Assembly: GCF_015704865.1 (NCBI RefSeq)
Contig: NZ_JADQTO010000036.1
Coordinates: forward strand, 1 to 64,000
Direction: 5' to 3'
DNA: 64,000 bases
DNA from: Actinoplanes aureus
Lineage (GTDB): Bacteria > Actinomycetota > Actinomycetes > Mycobacteriales > Micromonosporaceae
The translations under genes and the position numbers were made by a program. This document shows, piece by piece, positions 15,628-23,230 of this stretch. How positions within the stretch are numbered: the first letter of the stretch is position 1; the number at the start of each line of letters is the position of its first letter. Below the pieces are notes generated by a model that worked only from the letters and a program-made list of their open reading frames with translations, was not told the origin of the DNA and did no database searches.

Positions 15628-15815
15628 GGCGGGCTGGCTGTCACGGTTGTCCGTGGGTCCGCGGTGCGCTGGGCAGCTTCGCCCGGAAGGAGGGCGGCTG
15701 TCAGGGTTGGCCGCGGGTGCGCCGTGGGCAGTTTTGAGGGCCGGCCGGGTAGCTGGGCTGGCTGTCAGGGTTGTTGGCGGGTGCGTGGAGCAGTGTGAGA
15801 GCCAGCCGGTGGGAA
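15628..15815. repeat. Imperfect 60-64-bp tandem repeat, three copies
   Basis: Units anchored on GGCTGTCA occur at 15636, 15696 and 15760. Each continues with CGGTTG or GGGTTG, then GCGGGTGCG-like and GGGCAG-like blocks. They fill most of the 369-nt gap 15528-15896. Short frames across them are Gly/Arg/Ala-rich shadows rather than genes. The length and richness in GGCTG recall the 5034-5210 repeats, but the units differ. Confidence 0.5.
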
Positions 15816-15896
15816 CGGCTGACGGCGCGTTGGGGCGCGGTGAGAGTGTCGCGTCATCGCGCGCTGTGCGCCGGAGGTGAGGCGGGGAGGCGCGGA

Positions 15897-16523
15897 GTGG
15901 GAGAAGGGGAAGAGGCTGTGGCGAGGACGGGACCGGAGGAGCCGGGGGCGGATCAGCGTCGGCCGGCGGGGTCGGGGGCGGAGCAGCGACAGGCCGGCGA
16001 AGCTGAGGAAGAGCGCGGGCGGGCTGGTGGGCCGGGTGCGGAGCCTCAGCGGGCCGATGGGCGGCCGGGTGCGGCGCATCAGCTGGCCGATGGGCCGGAT
16101 GCGGAGCATCGGCGGCCTGATGGGCTCGATGATGTCACCGTGCAGGCGCTCGGGAAGCTCAGCGAGGCGCTGGAGACGGTGGAGCGGGTGCGCGGGCACC
16201 TCTACGCGATGCACCAGCTCACCGGGACCGCCGACTTCATGCTGGATGAGGCGGTTTCGTTGTTCATGCAGGCCGGGCACACCGAGCTCGCCGATCGGAT
16301 CCAGCGGGAGTTGATCGGGCGCAACGTCATACCGGGGCACTGGACGTTCCAGATCGTCGAAGCGTACGACGATGGCTATTACACCGAGCTCCGGACGGTG
16401 GAGCGCGACGCCCGGGAGCGGTTGGCTCAGGGGCGCCGGCACCTCTACGAGGCGGAACTCAAGGAACGCCGGCGGACCCACGGCCGGCCGGGGCATGAAG
16501 CGCTGCCGGATTACTCCGGGTAG
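15897..16523 (+). CDS. Conserved actinobacterial hypothetical protein
   Basis: The 208-residue protein has a disordered Glu/Gly/Arg/Pro-rich N-terminal third. A conserved helical domain follows, with ALETVERVRGHLYAMHQLTG, an AGHTELADRIQRELIGRNVIPGHWTFQIVEAYDDGYY core and a C-terminal HLYEAELKERRR. I recall this domain from many actinobacterial hypothetical proteins; no function is known. GTG 15897 is chosen because GGGGAGG (15884-15890) lies 6 nt upstream. GTG 15918 is an alternative, and the frame extends to 15771 without a better start. Confidence 0.75.
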   Translation: MGEGEEAVARTGPEEPGADQRRPAGSGAEQRQAGEAEEERGRAGGPGAEPQRADGRPGAAHQLADGPDAEHRRPDGLDDVTVQALGKLSEALETVERVRGHLYAMHQLTGTADFMLDEAVSLFMQAGHTELADRIQRELIGRNVIPGHWTFQIVEAYDDGYYTELRTVERDARERLAQGRRHLYEAELKERRRTHGRPGHEALPDYSG

Positions 16524-16720
16524 TCGGCGGGTGTGGGACGGCGGCGCTGGGCGTCGTCCGCGATGATCACCGTGGCGACGACGAGGGCCACTACGACGGC
16601 GAAGAACCAGGAAGCGTCATCGACCAGCTTCGCGGCCAAGGGAGCCTGGAAGGCGGCGAGCAGAAAGCCCAGCCACGCGAAGCGGCGCTGACGTTCGGAG
16701 AGAAAACCGACAGATCGCAC
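16511..16720 (-). CDS. Small membrane protein
   Basis: The 69-residue protein has two membrane helices, FAWLGFLLAAFQAPLAAKLV and FFAVVVALVVATVII, and a basic, Pro-containing C-terminus. It starts with GTG at 16720. Its 3' end overlaps the preceding convergent gene by 13 nt. I do not recognise a family. The layout resembles many short inner-membrane proteins of unknown role. Confidence 0.55.
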   Translation of the reverse strand: MRSVGFLSERQRRFAWLGFLLAAFQAPLAAKLVDDASWFFAVVVALVVATVIIADDAQRRRPTPADYPE

Positions 16721-16784
16721 TCGGACAGTCTGGCTCGATCAGGACGGATCGCCGTCACCCGTTCGGCCGATTCTCCGTTGACCG

Positions 16785-17801
16785 ATGGTGCCTCCCGCCT
16801 TGCGTCGCCGCCGCTCAAGCGTGTTCGTCATGAGCCTGTCCGTGCTGGTCGTCACGGTTGTCGCGGCCGCCTGCTCGGCGTCCGCGCCGCGCCCGGCGCC
16901 GTCGGCGCCGTCGGCGCCGGATCGGGTGCTGGCGGGGCCGCTGGACGGCCGGACCGGAGGTTGGCTCACTCTGGGTGATGCGGCGAGCCGGGTACGTGTA
17001 TACCTCGCCACGCTGCCCGGCCTGCTGTACCGGATCAGCACCGGCCCGGACTCGGGCGTCGCGCCGGTGGTGAAGCGGCGGGGCGGGCGGGTGGTGGTGC
17101 GGCTGCGGGGCACCGATGGCGAGGGCCTGGACGAGGTGCGGATCGTGCTGAACCGCGACGTCCGGTGGGACATCCGGCTTCCGGCGGGCGCCGGCGAGCA
17201 GCAGCTGCACCTGCGCGACGGCCGGGTCGGCCGGATCGATCTGGGCGCGTCCGGGCTGGCCGAGCTGTGGCTGCCGGATCCGGCCGGCACGGTGCCGGTG
17301 ACCTTCATCGGCGGAACCGGCACCGCGTTGGTGACCGCGGCGACCGCGGCGCCGTTCAAGATTCGATTCGATCGGGGTGCCGGGTCGGTGCGCACGCCCT
17401 GGTCGGTGAACAACGGCACGGCCGCGGGCACGGTTCTCCGCGAGCGTGGCTTCGCCTGGACTCCCGACCGCTACCTGATCCGCGCCAAGGACGGCCTGGG
17501 CCGCCTCATCCTGCACCGCCCGGTCCAGCGGCGGCCCGAGCCCGCCGCACGCCCCGGCGATCTACCCAAGCCGGCGGCGCGTCCCGGCGGTCCAAAGGGT
17601 CCGGCGGCGCGTCACGGCGGTCCGGCGGCGCGTCCCGGCGGTCCAACCGGTCCGGCGGTGCGTCCCGGCGGCCCAAACGGCCGGGCCGCGCGTTCCGGCC
17701 ATCCAAACCGGCTTGGCGTGCGGCCCGGCGACCGAAACGGGGCCCGCCGTGCGTCCCGGCCACCCGCACGGCCCGGCGGTGCGATCCGCCGGCCTGCATA
17801 G
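16785..17801 (+). CDS. Lipoprotein with repeat-expanded C-terminus
   Basis: The 338-residue protein has a lipoprotein signal (arginines, hydrophobic core, lipobox VAAAC with Cys30). A beta-rich domain follows at about 45-250 (RVYLATLPGLLYRIST, VVVRLRGTDGEGLDEVRIVLNRDVRWDIRLPAGAGEQQLHL, SGLAELWLP). That domain looks like the polymer- or adhesin-type beta-solenoid proteins of actinomycete surfaces. The last 85 residues are about nine collagen-like decapeptides of PAARPGGPKG type, encoded by a 30-bp tandem array that continues beyond the stop codon. The tail length is therefore likely variable between strains. No enzyme motif was seen. Confidence 0.75.
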   Translation: MVPPALRRRRSSVFVMSLSVLVVTVVAAACSASAPRPAPSAPSAPDRVLAGPLDGRTGGWLTLGDAASRVRVYLATLPGLLYRISTGPDSGVAPVVKRRGGRVVVRLRGTDGEGLDEVRIVLNRDVRWDIRLPAGAGEQQLHLRDGRVGRIDLGASGLAELWLPDPAGTVPVTFIGGTGTALVTAATAAPFKIRFDRGAGSVRTPWSVNNGTAAGTVLRERGFAWTPDRYLIRAKDGLGRLILHRPVQRRPEPAARPGDLPKPAARPGGPKGPAARHGGPAARPGGPTGPAVRPGGPNGRAARSGHPNRLGVRPGDRNGARRASRPPARPGGAIRRPA

Positions 17802-17921
17802 GCCGGCGGTGTGACGCGGCGGCCTGCTTGGGCCGGCGGTGTGACGCGGCGGCCTGCTTGGGCCGGCGGTGTGACGCGGCGGCCTGCTTGGGCCGGCGGT
17901 GTGACCCGGCGGCCTGCATAG
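17541..17921 (+). repeat. 30-bp tandem array crossing a stop codon
   Basis: Thirteen units run head to tail from 17541 to 17921. All are 30 bp except one 21-bp unit at 17601-17621. Unit starts are 17541, 17571, 17601, 17622, 17652, 17682, 17712, 17742, 17772, 17802, 17832, 17862 and 17892. The first nine are the in-frame 3' end of the lipoprotein gene. The TAG at 17799-17801 is the end of the ninth. The next four stay in frame without a stop until a second TAG at 17919-17921. The three units from 17802 to 17891 are identical, so recent amplification is likely. Confidence 0.85.
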
Positions 17922-18050
17922 GCTGGCCGGCCTGCACAGGCCGGCCGAGCGGCCCAGCCACCTACCTGGGCCCGGCGGCCGGGTGGCGGCCCGGAGTGGC
18001 GCTGAGCGGGCCGTGGGCACGGCGGGACTTTCCGTCACGCGTACCGAAAA

Positions 18051-18236
18051 TCAATGCGGACCGCTACGGCCTGTGGTGCTCGGCCGCGCATCGGCGGCCT
18101 CGGGGTCCTGGCCGGTGTCGTTGTCGCTGGGGTCGTTCTGGCCGTCGGTGTCCCAGGTCGCCATCGCCTTGTTCAGTTCGGTGAGTGGCAGCCGTTCCTC
18201 GTCGCGCCAGACGCCGTCGTTCTCGCGATCAGTCAT
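18051..18236 (-). CDS. Small acidic hypothetical protein
   Basis: The 61-residue protein starts MTDRENDGVWRDEERLPLTEL. It is acidic and rich in Asp, Asn and Gly toward the C-terminus, and looks disordered. No family is recognised. The ATG at 18236 is preferred over an upstream in-frame codon at 18305 that would cross the terminator of the next gene. Support is the typical codon pattern only. Confidence 0.4.
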   Translation of the reverse strand: MTDRENDGVWRDEERLPLTELNKAMATWDTDGQNDPSDNDTGQDPEAADARPSTTGRSGPH

Positions 18237-18269
18237 GCTTGATCGGTTACCCGGGGCCGGGCATGCGAA

Positions 18270-18291
18270 ACGGCCGCCCGGAGGCGGCCGT
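18270..18291 (-). terminator. Hairpin after the SRPBCC gene
   Basis: ACGGCCGCC (18270-18278) and GGCGGCCGT (18283-18291) form a 9-bp stem with a CGGA loop. On the minus strand it is followed by TTTCGC. It begins 14 nt after the SRPBCC stop and separates that operon from the small acidic gene. Confidence 0.6.
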
Positions 18292-18304
18292 CTCACGTGG
18301 ATCA

Positions 18305-18769
18305 TCAGATGCCGGGCCGGTCCACCTGGCCGCGCCAGGCGCCCGTCTCGATGCCGCCGCGGCTCTCGATGAACTCCTTGAACCGGTGCAGGTCGCCCTT
18401 GACCCGGCGGTCGAGGACGCCGAGCTTGTCGCCGGCCGTCTCGACGAAGCCGTGGGGTTCGAAGTCCATCTGGACGGTCACCCGGGTGTGGTCGTCGTCG
18501 AGCCGGTGGAAGGTGACCACGCCGGCCTGGCTCTCGCCGCCGGTCGCGTGCCAGGCCACCCGCTCGTCCGGCAGCTGCTCGGTGATCTCCGCGTCGAACT
18601 CACGCTTGACCCCGGCGATCTCCGTCTTCCAGTGCGTGTGGGTGTTGTCCAGCTGCTTGATCTCCTGCACACCCTCCATGAACCGGGGGAACTCCTCGAA
18701 CTGGGTCCACTGGTTGTAGGCGGTGCGTACCGGGACGTTGACGTCAACAAACTCGGTAACCGTACTCAC
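18305..18769 (-). CDS. SRPBCC family (polyketide cyclase/dehydrase-like) protein
   Basis: The 154-residue protein begins STVTEFVDVNVPVRTAYNQWTQFEEFPRFMEGVQEIKQLD, the classic START/Bet v 1-like opening. It continues with WKTEIAGVKREFDAEITEQ, a VTFHRLDDDHTRVTVQMDFEP strand pair and the long C-terminal helix. SRPBCC proteins bind hydrophobic ligands, and none can be predicted here. It overlaps the upstream DUF2795 gene by 4 nt, so the two are one operon. Confidence 0.85.
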   Translation of the reverse strand: MSTVTEFVDVNVPVRTAYNQWTQFEEFPRFMEGVQEIKQLDNTHTHWKTEIAGVKREFDAEITEQLPDERVAWHATGGESQAGVVTFHRLDDDHTRVTVQMDFEPHGFVETAGDKLGVLDRRVKGDLHRFKEFIESRGGIETGAWRGQVDRPGI

Positions 18770-19164
18770 GCGGTACTCCCTTCACTCGCATCCCAGACCT
18801 GCGCGACGTTCTCGTAGACCGTCCCCTCGGGGAGCAGTGCCAAACGTCGCATCACGTCGTCCGGGGCTTCCAGAACCCGTGCCGACTGCTCCAGCGCGGC
18901 TCGATCGCCGGGGAGCGCGGACAGGCCGATATAGGTGCCGAACCTGCTGAAGGCCTCGCCCTTGGGGCTGCCGACCCCAGCGGGTACGCCACGTCCGTAA
19001 GCACCTCCGGGTGCCACGGTCACTTCCGGCTGGTCCTCGCCGGCCGGTTCAGGCATTTTCCATTCCTCAGCACGCCCGCCGACGGTCCCTTGGATGGTGC
19101 CTCGGGTCTCGCTCTTCATCTGCTCGTCGAGCACCGGGCCGTGCTTCGTGTTTCCCCGTTCCAT
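18766..19164 (-). CDS. DUF2795 domain protein
   Basis: The 132-residue protein starts MERGNTKHGPVLDEQMKSETRG. A flexible middle contains EVTVAPGGAYGRGVPAGVGSP, and the C-terminal DUF2795 helix bundle is LPGDRAALEQSARVLEAPDDVMRRLALLPEGTVYENVAQVW. Longer upstream frames are Arg/Pro-rich shadow. Function is unknown; the family is frequent in stress-associated actinobacterial operons. A GTTTAG-N15-GGGCAC arrangement upstream on the minus strand would fit a SigB-like promoter, as on the opposite strand at 19202-19226. Confidence 0.75.
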   Translation of the reverse strand: MERGNTKHGPVLDEQMKSETRGTIQGTVGGRAEEWKMPEPAGEDQPEVTVAPGGAYGRGVPAGVGSPKGEAFSRFGTYIGLSALPGDRAALEQSARVLEAPDDVMRRLALLPEGTVYENVAQVWDASEGSTA

Positions 19165-19201
19165 GATTGCTGGGTGCCCGGGCCCCGGCGGACTAAACGG
19201 T

Positions 19202-19226
19202 GTTTTCCCCAGCATCCGCTGGGTAG
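19202..19226 (+). promoter_or_regulatory. SigB-like promoter for the FAD oxidoreductase
   Basis: GTTTT (19202-19206) and GGGTAG (19221-19226) are 14 nt apart. This matches the GTTT-N14-17-GGGTAW pattern of stress sigma factors of the SigB/SigH group in actinobacteria. The -10 element ends 9 nt before the GTG start at 19236, giving a leaderless or very short leader transcript. Confidence 0.45.
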
Positions 19227-19235
19227 CGTTCGGGA

Positions 19236-20825
19236 GTGGAGACTGTGGATGCGATCGTCGTCGGGGCCGGGCACAACGGGCTCGTGGCGGCCAACCTGCT
19301 CGCCGACGCCGGCTGGTCGGTACGGGTCCTGGAAGCCACCCCGCACCCGGGCGGCGCGGTCCGCTCCGGGTTCGTGACCGCACCCGGTTACCTGTCCGAC
19401 CTGTTCAGCTCCTTCTATCCGCTCGGCTACGCGTCCCCGGTGATGCGCTCGCTGCGTCTCGACGACCAGGGCCTGCGCTGGACCCACGCCCCGGACGTGC
19501 TCACCCACCTGCTGCCGGACGGGCGGGCCGCCACCATCAACCGGGACCTGGAACGGTCCATGGAGTCGATGGAGCGGTTCGCGCCCGGTGACGGGGAGCG
19601 GTGGCGGCACGCGTACGAGGACTGGCGCGACGTCTCCGCGCAGATGCTGGACACGCTCTTCACGCCTTTCCCGCCGGTTCGCAGCGGACTCGGCCTGGCA
19701 CGCCGGCTGGGAGTGGCGGGTGGGCTGCGCCTGGCCCGCCGGCTGGTCCTCTCGGTCCGCGAGATCGGCTCGGAGCTGTTCCAGGGTGAGGGCGCGAAGC
19801 TCGCGCTGGCGGGCTGTGCCCTGCACACCGACCTGTCCCCGGAGGAGGCGGGCGGCGGGGTGTACGGGTGGCTGCTCGCCATGCTCGGCCAGGAGTTCGG
19901 CTGGCCGGTCCCGGTCGGCGGCGCACAGGAGATCACCTCCGCGCTGGTGAAGCGGCTCATCGAGCGGGGCGGCGAGATCGTCTATCAGGCACCGGTCAGC
20001 CGGGTGCTGGTGGCCCGTGGACGGGCGATGGGCGTGCGGACCGCCGACGGCCGCGACTGGCGGGCCCGGCGCGCGGTGATCGCCGACGTGCCGGCGCCGG
20101 CGCTCTTCCTGGACCTGGTCGGCGACCGCTGGCTGCCGTCCCGGTTCGTCGAGGATCTCGCGCATTTCCGCTGGGACGGAGCGACCCTGAAGGTCGACTG
20201 GGCGGTGCGTAGCAAGATGCCGTGGAAGAACCCGGCCGCGGCCGGTGCCGGCACCGTGCACCTCGGTGCCGACATGAACGGCCTGACCCGGTACGCGGCA
20301 CAGCTCGCCACCGACGAACTGCCCCGGCACCCGTTCGTGCTGCTCGGGCAGATGACCACGGCCGACCCGACGCATTCGCCGGCGGGGACCGAGTCGGTGT
20401 GGGCGTACACCCACCTGCCGCACCGGAAGTCCTGGTCGGCCGGGGAGATCGGCGAGCACGTGCAACGGGTGGAGGCGGTGATCGAGGAGCACGCGCCCGG
20501 CTTCCTCAGCCAGGTGGAGGCGCGCAATGTCTTTTCACCGGCGGATCTTGAACGGGAGAACCCGTCCCTGGTCGGCGGTGCGCTGGGCGGTGGGACGTCC
20601 GCCGCGTTCCAGCAGTTGTTCCTGCGCCCGATCCCGGGACTGGGGCGCCCGGACACGCCGGTGGACCGGCTGTTCCTGGGAAGCGCGTCGGCGCATCCGG
20701 GCGGGGGTGTGCATGGGGCGCCGGGGGCGAACGCGGCGCGGGCGGCGCTGGCCCGGGACCGGGCCCTGACCGGCGAGCTGTACCGGGCGGCGATCAGCGG
20801 TGCGCACCGCGCGATCTACCGCTGA
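19236..20825 (+). CDS. FAD-dependent oxidoreductase, phytoene desaturase-like
   Basis: The 529-residue protein opens with the FAD-binding GxGxxG motif VVGAGHNGLVAANLLADAGWSVRVLEA and the GGAVRS segment. Its end, HPGGGVHGAPGANAARAAL, is the C-terminal FAD motif of the carotenoid/retinoid oxidoreductase-like NAD(P)/FAD family. Related proteins include CrtI and the PYROXD2-like group; no carotenoid genes are near, so a carotenoid role is not supported. It may act on a membrane lipid or isoprenoid. The promoter looks SigB-like. Its 3' end overlaps a convergent small membrane protein gene by 32 nt. Confidence 0.88.
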   Translation: METVDAIVVGAGHNGLVAANLLADAGWSVRVLEATPHPGGAVRSGFVTAPGYLSDLFSSFYPLGYASPVMRSLRLDDQGLRWTHAPDVLTHLLPDGRAATINRDLERSMESMERFAPGDGERWRHAYEDWRDVSAQMLDTLFTPFPPVRSGLGLARRLGVAGGLRLARRLVLSVREIGSELFQGEGAKLALAGCALHTDLSPEEAGGGVYGWLLAMLGQEFGWPVPVGGAQEITSALVKRLIERGGEIVYQAPVSRVLVARGRAMGVRTADGRDWRARRAVIADVPAPALFLDLVGDRWLPSRFVEDLAHFRWDGATLKVDWAVRSKMPWKNPAAAGAGTVHLGADMNGLTRYAAQLATDELPRHPFVLLGQMTTADPTHSPAGTESVWAYTHLPHRKSWSAGEIGEHVQRVEAVIEEHAPGFLSQVEARNVFSPADLERENPSLVGGALGGGTSAAFQQLFLRPIPGLGRPDTPVDRLFLGSASAHPGGGVHGAPGANAARAALARDRALTGELYRAAISGAHRAIYR

Positions 20826-21045
20826 GTTCCGTACGGCGCCGGACGACGGCGACGCGAAGGGCGGGCCAGAGGCGTAGCCGGCGGCCGCTGTCCGCCGCCG
20901 CCAGCAGCCGGGCGAGACTGTCCCGTTCGGCGGGCGGCACGAGGCAGATCACGATCAGGACGGGGAGCGCGGCGGCCGCCAGTTCGGTGAGCACCACGAA
21001 GACGATCAGAGCGGCCACGGCCGCGGCGATGACGAGTGACTCCAT
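20794..21045 (-). CDS. Small membrane protein
   Basis: The 83-residue protein has a hydrophobic N-terminal two-thirds (MESLVIAAAVAALIVFVVLTELAAAALPVLIVICLVPP, one long or two closely spaced helices) and a basic cytoplasmic tail. The start at 21045 has GAAGG upstream. It follows another small membrane protein gene after 5 nt, so they form a two-gene operon. No family is recognised. Confidence 0.55.
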   Translation of the reverse strand: MESLVIAAAVAALIVFVVLTELAAAALPVLIVICLVPPAERDSLARLLAAADSGRRLRLWPALRVAVVRRRTELSGRSRGAHR

Positions 21046-21050
21046 CGCCT

Positions 21051-21245
21051 TCACCCCGTCACCAGAGTCGCGACCAGCAGCACCAGCGCGGTGCTGACGG
21101 CAAGGGCGAAGAGCGCCAGCGCGGCGGCGGCCCGGATGATCACGCCCACCGGCGCGAGGGCCTCCTTGAGCGAGCGCACAGCCATCAGGAGGCAGAGTCC
21201 GGCGAGCAACAGATAGATCGGCTGAGCGAGCGTGGTCATCTCCAT
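21051..21245 (-). CDS. Small membrane protein
   Basis: The 64-residue protein has two membrane helices, IYLLLAGLCLLMAVRSL and IIRAAAALALFALAVSTALVLLVATLV. ATG 21245 is preferred to 21305 because GGAG lies 6 nt upstream. It is first in an operon with the 20794-21045 gene. The pair may be a two-component small membrane complex, but no family was recognised. Confidence 0.55.
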   Translation of the reverse strand: MEMTTLAQPIYLLLAGLCLLMAVRSLKEALAPVGVIIRAAAALALFALAVSTALVLLVATLVTG

Positions 21246-21563
21246 GATCGTCTCCGGGGGTCTTCTGCGGTCGGCAGTCCGATGACGGGAGGGCCGGTTC
21301 GCCAACTCCCGCTTCGAATATCTGAAATCGGTGGCTGCATATCAACGAATATTCGTCTACCGCTAAAAGCGGATAGGTCGGAGATGACCAGCTAGCTGGC
21401 AGATAGGCATAGCGCGGATTGCCAGCAGGCACTAGCGTCCTGAGTTGAAACGTGTTCAGATTGCAGTTCGTCGATGATCCGAGTGTGTGACCGATTGTGG
21501 TCGCCTGAATGCGCGCTGCAACTTTCGACTTAACGGACTCCCAGTCAGTCAGAGAGTGCATAT
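21246..21563. promoter_or_regulatory. AT-richer divergent intergenic region with palindromes
   Basis: This 318-nt region separates divergent genes and is clearly richer in A+T than its surroundings. It contains two perfect 12-bp palindromes, ACGAATATTCGT (21345-21356) and CCAGCTAGCTGG (21388-21399). A third, GCATATATGC (21558-21567), overlaps the start codon of the 21564 gene. I see no coding frame. The third site is well placed to be an autoregulatory operator for the XRE pair that follows. Confidence 0.45.
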
Positions 21564-21800
21564 ATGCGTTACTCTCATACTATGACCAACGCTGAAAAAT
21601 CGGGCATAGCGCTCGAAGTGCTCGCGGGCGTATGCACGACGGGCAGTTGCCCCACTGTGTACCGGACTGACCGAAATTCACTAATTGTGCAGGGCTACGT
21701 CGTCACCGCTGCTGATGCCGGTGTCGACCTGCCGGAAGGGGAATCGCTCGTTGAGATTCCACTCGACCTGCTCCTGGATGCTGCACGCCGAGCCGGTTGA
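21564..21800 (+). CDS. Small protein paired with XRE/DUF5753-type regulator
   Basis: The 78-residue protein (72 from the second Met) contains GVCTTGSCPTVYRTDRNSLIVQGYVV and ends with PEGESLVEIPLDLLLDAARRAG. The pattern CPTVY..VQGY..EIP is one I associate with small proteins encoded next to DUF5753-type XRE regulators, where DUF397 proteins also occur. Function is unknown. It precedes the regulator gene by 14 nt, so they are cotranscribed. Its 5' third is AT-richer than the rest. Confidence 0.7.
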   Translation: MRYSHTMTNAEKSGIALEVLAGVCTTGSCPTVYRTDRNSLIVQGYVVTAADAGVDLPEGESLVEIPLDLLLDAARRAG

Positions 21801-21814
21801 CCGGAGGTCGGGCG

Positions 21815-22690
21815 ATGGCTGATCTCTTCAGTCCGCCCGGCCCCGAAGAACCGACCATCGGAGCTGCTCTCCGCGCGGCACGCAAGCGCGCCGGCCTGAC
21901 CGGCGGACAGCTCGCCGCCCGAGCCGGCATCAGCCAGGCCAAGGTGTCCCGGCTGGAAACCGGAGCGTCCGGCGCGGACCCGGCCGACGTGCGGCTGCTG
22001 GCCGACGCGATGCGCCTGCCACCCGCGGAGCGCGACGAACTGGTCCGGCTCGCTCAGCGCACTCGCGAGCAGATGCGGGACTGGCGGCCCGAGCCGGGCG
22101 GCCTGCCCCGGCGACAGGACGAGATCTCCGTCCTGGAGCAGGAGAGCAAAGAGATCCGGGTGTTCAATCCCGCGGTCGTACCCGGCCTCATGCAGACCAG
22201 TCAGTACGCCGAGGCCTTGATGGTGTCGATCAGCCGCATGCACACGCCGGAGGGCGCGGGGCCGGCGCTGCGGACCGACGTGATGGCCGCGGTGACGCGC
22301 CGGATCAGACGCCAGCAACTCCTGGCCTCACCGGCGAAGGCGTTCTACTTCGTCATCACCGAGTCGGTGCTGGGCAACGGGATCGGTTCGCCGGAGGACA
22401 TGATCGGCCAGATCCGGCGCCTGCGGGACCTGGCCCGCCTGCCGAACGTCACGTTCGCGATCATCCCGGCCCGGAGTTTTCTCCCCGACGCGCCGATGCA
22501 CTCCTTCGAACTACTCGACGAACAGGCCGTGATCATCGACCTGTTCAACACCTCGGTGACCTCCCAGGGGCGGGCCGACGTCAAGCTGTACCGGGAACTC
22601 TTCGGACGCCTCGAGACCGCGGCGGTCGCCGCCGTGGACGCCACCCTCAGTGAGTACGCGGCACATTACCGCCGACTGCTCGGCGCCTGA
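21815..22690 (+). CDS. XRE family regulator with DUF5753 (Scr1-like)
   Basis: The 291-residue protein has an N-terminal HTH (ALRAARKRAGLTGGQLAARAGISQAKVSRLETG, about 15-50). A DUF5753 domain follows, marked by IRVFNPAVVPGLMQTSQYAEALM, the RQQLL region, and SFELLDEQAVIIDLFNTSVTS. This plan is abundant in Streptomyces and Actinoplanes and has been described as antitoxin-like in Scr1-type systems. ATG 21815 has GGAGG 7 nt upstream. An in-frame TTG at 21797 overlaps the previous stop. It forms a unit with the 78-residue gene. Confidence 0.88.
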   Translation: MADLFSPPGPEEPTIGAALRAARKRAGLTGGQLAARAGISQAKVSRLETGASGADPADVRLLADAMRLPPAERDELVRLAQRTREQMRDWRPEPGGLPRRQDEISVLEQESKEIRVFNPAVVPGLMQTSQYAEALMVSISRMHTPEGAGPALRTDVMAAVTRRIRRQQLLASPAKAFYFVITESVLGNGIGSPEDMIGQIRRLRDLARLPNVTFAIIPARSFLPDAPMHSFELLDEQAVIIDLFNTSVTSQGRADVKLYRELFGRLETAAVAAVDATLSEYAAHYRRLLGA

Positions 22691-23121
22691 GAACGTTCCG
22701 CGATGTCGGCCAACCGGTGCAGGGTCTCGATGTTGCGGCGGTGCAGGATCAGGTCGTTGACCTTGTTACGGGCCCACCGCAGCGGACCCTCCGCGAACTC
22801 CTCGTAGATGACCACCCGGGTCGCCGAGTCGCCGATCGGCTCCAGCCGGATGTCGACGACGGCAGCACCCAGCGGCCACAGTCCGGCGTTCAGCTTCAGC
22901 CGGCGGCCCGGTGTGCAGTCCAGCACCGTGGAGGAGTCGTGCAGGGAGAGCGGCCATGGGCCGGCCTTGTGATGCAGCTTCGAGCCGGGACTCGGCCATG
23001 CCGGGTCCACATCCCGGATATGAACTGTGCCGACCACCCAGTCGCTGTAGGTCCAGCCGTCGGCTAGGACTGCGAAGACACGATCGGGTGGGGCCTGAAC
23101 CGTACGCTCAACGATCGCCAC
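22666..23121 (-). CDS. SRPBCC family protein
   Basis: The 151-residue protein starts MAIVERTVQAPPDRVFAVLADGWTYSDWVVGTVHIRDVDPAWP, continues with a KLHHKAGPWPLSLHD strand region, and ends in a long helix with LHRLADIAE. This is the START-like ligand-binding fold. Its 3' end overlaps the XRE gene by 25 nt in convergent orientation, so antisense transcription across the junction is likely. The ligand is unknown. Confidence 0.8.
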   Translation of the reverse strand: MAIVERTVQAPPDRVFAVLADGWTYSDWVVGTVHIRDVDPAWPSPGSKLHHKAGPWPLSLHDSSTVLDCTPGRRLKLNAGLWPLGAAVVDIRLEPIGDSATRVVIYEEFAEGPLRWARNKVNDLILHRRNIETLHRLADIAERSQAPSSRR

Positions 23122-23230
23122 GGCACCCGGAATACCCTGCTTACACCGCTCCTAACGATCCAGCCATGTTTACGCCTGAACGAGTCGGGCAACTGGCACC
23201 GCGTATCCGATTCCGGCTGGAGGAGACCCC

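Noticed and set aside
17541..17921. 30-bp repeats considered as a CRISPR array
   Set aside because: Units abut with no spacers, the first nine units are coding, and no cas genes are nearby.
17562..18038. Minus-strand 158-codon frame of TAGPSRPPRH-type repeats
   Set aside because: It is antisense to the lipoprotein tail and the 30-bp array. It has no start signal, signal peptide or known repeat family.
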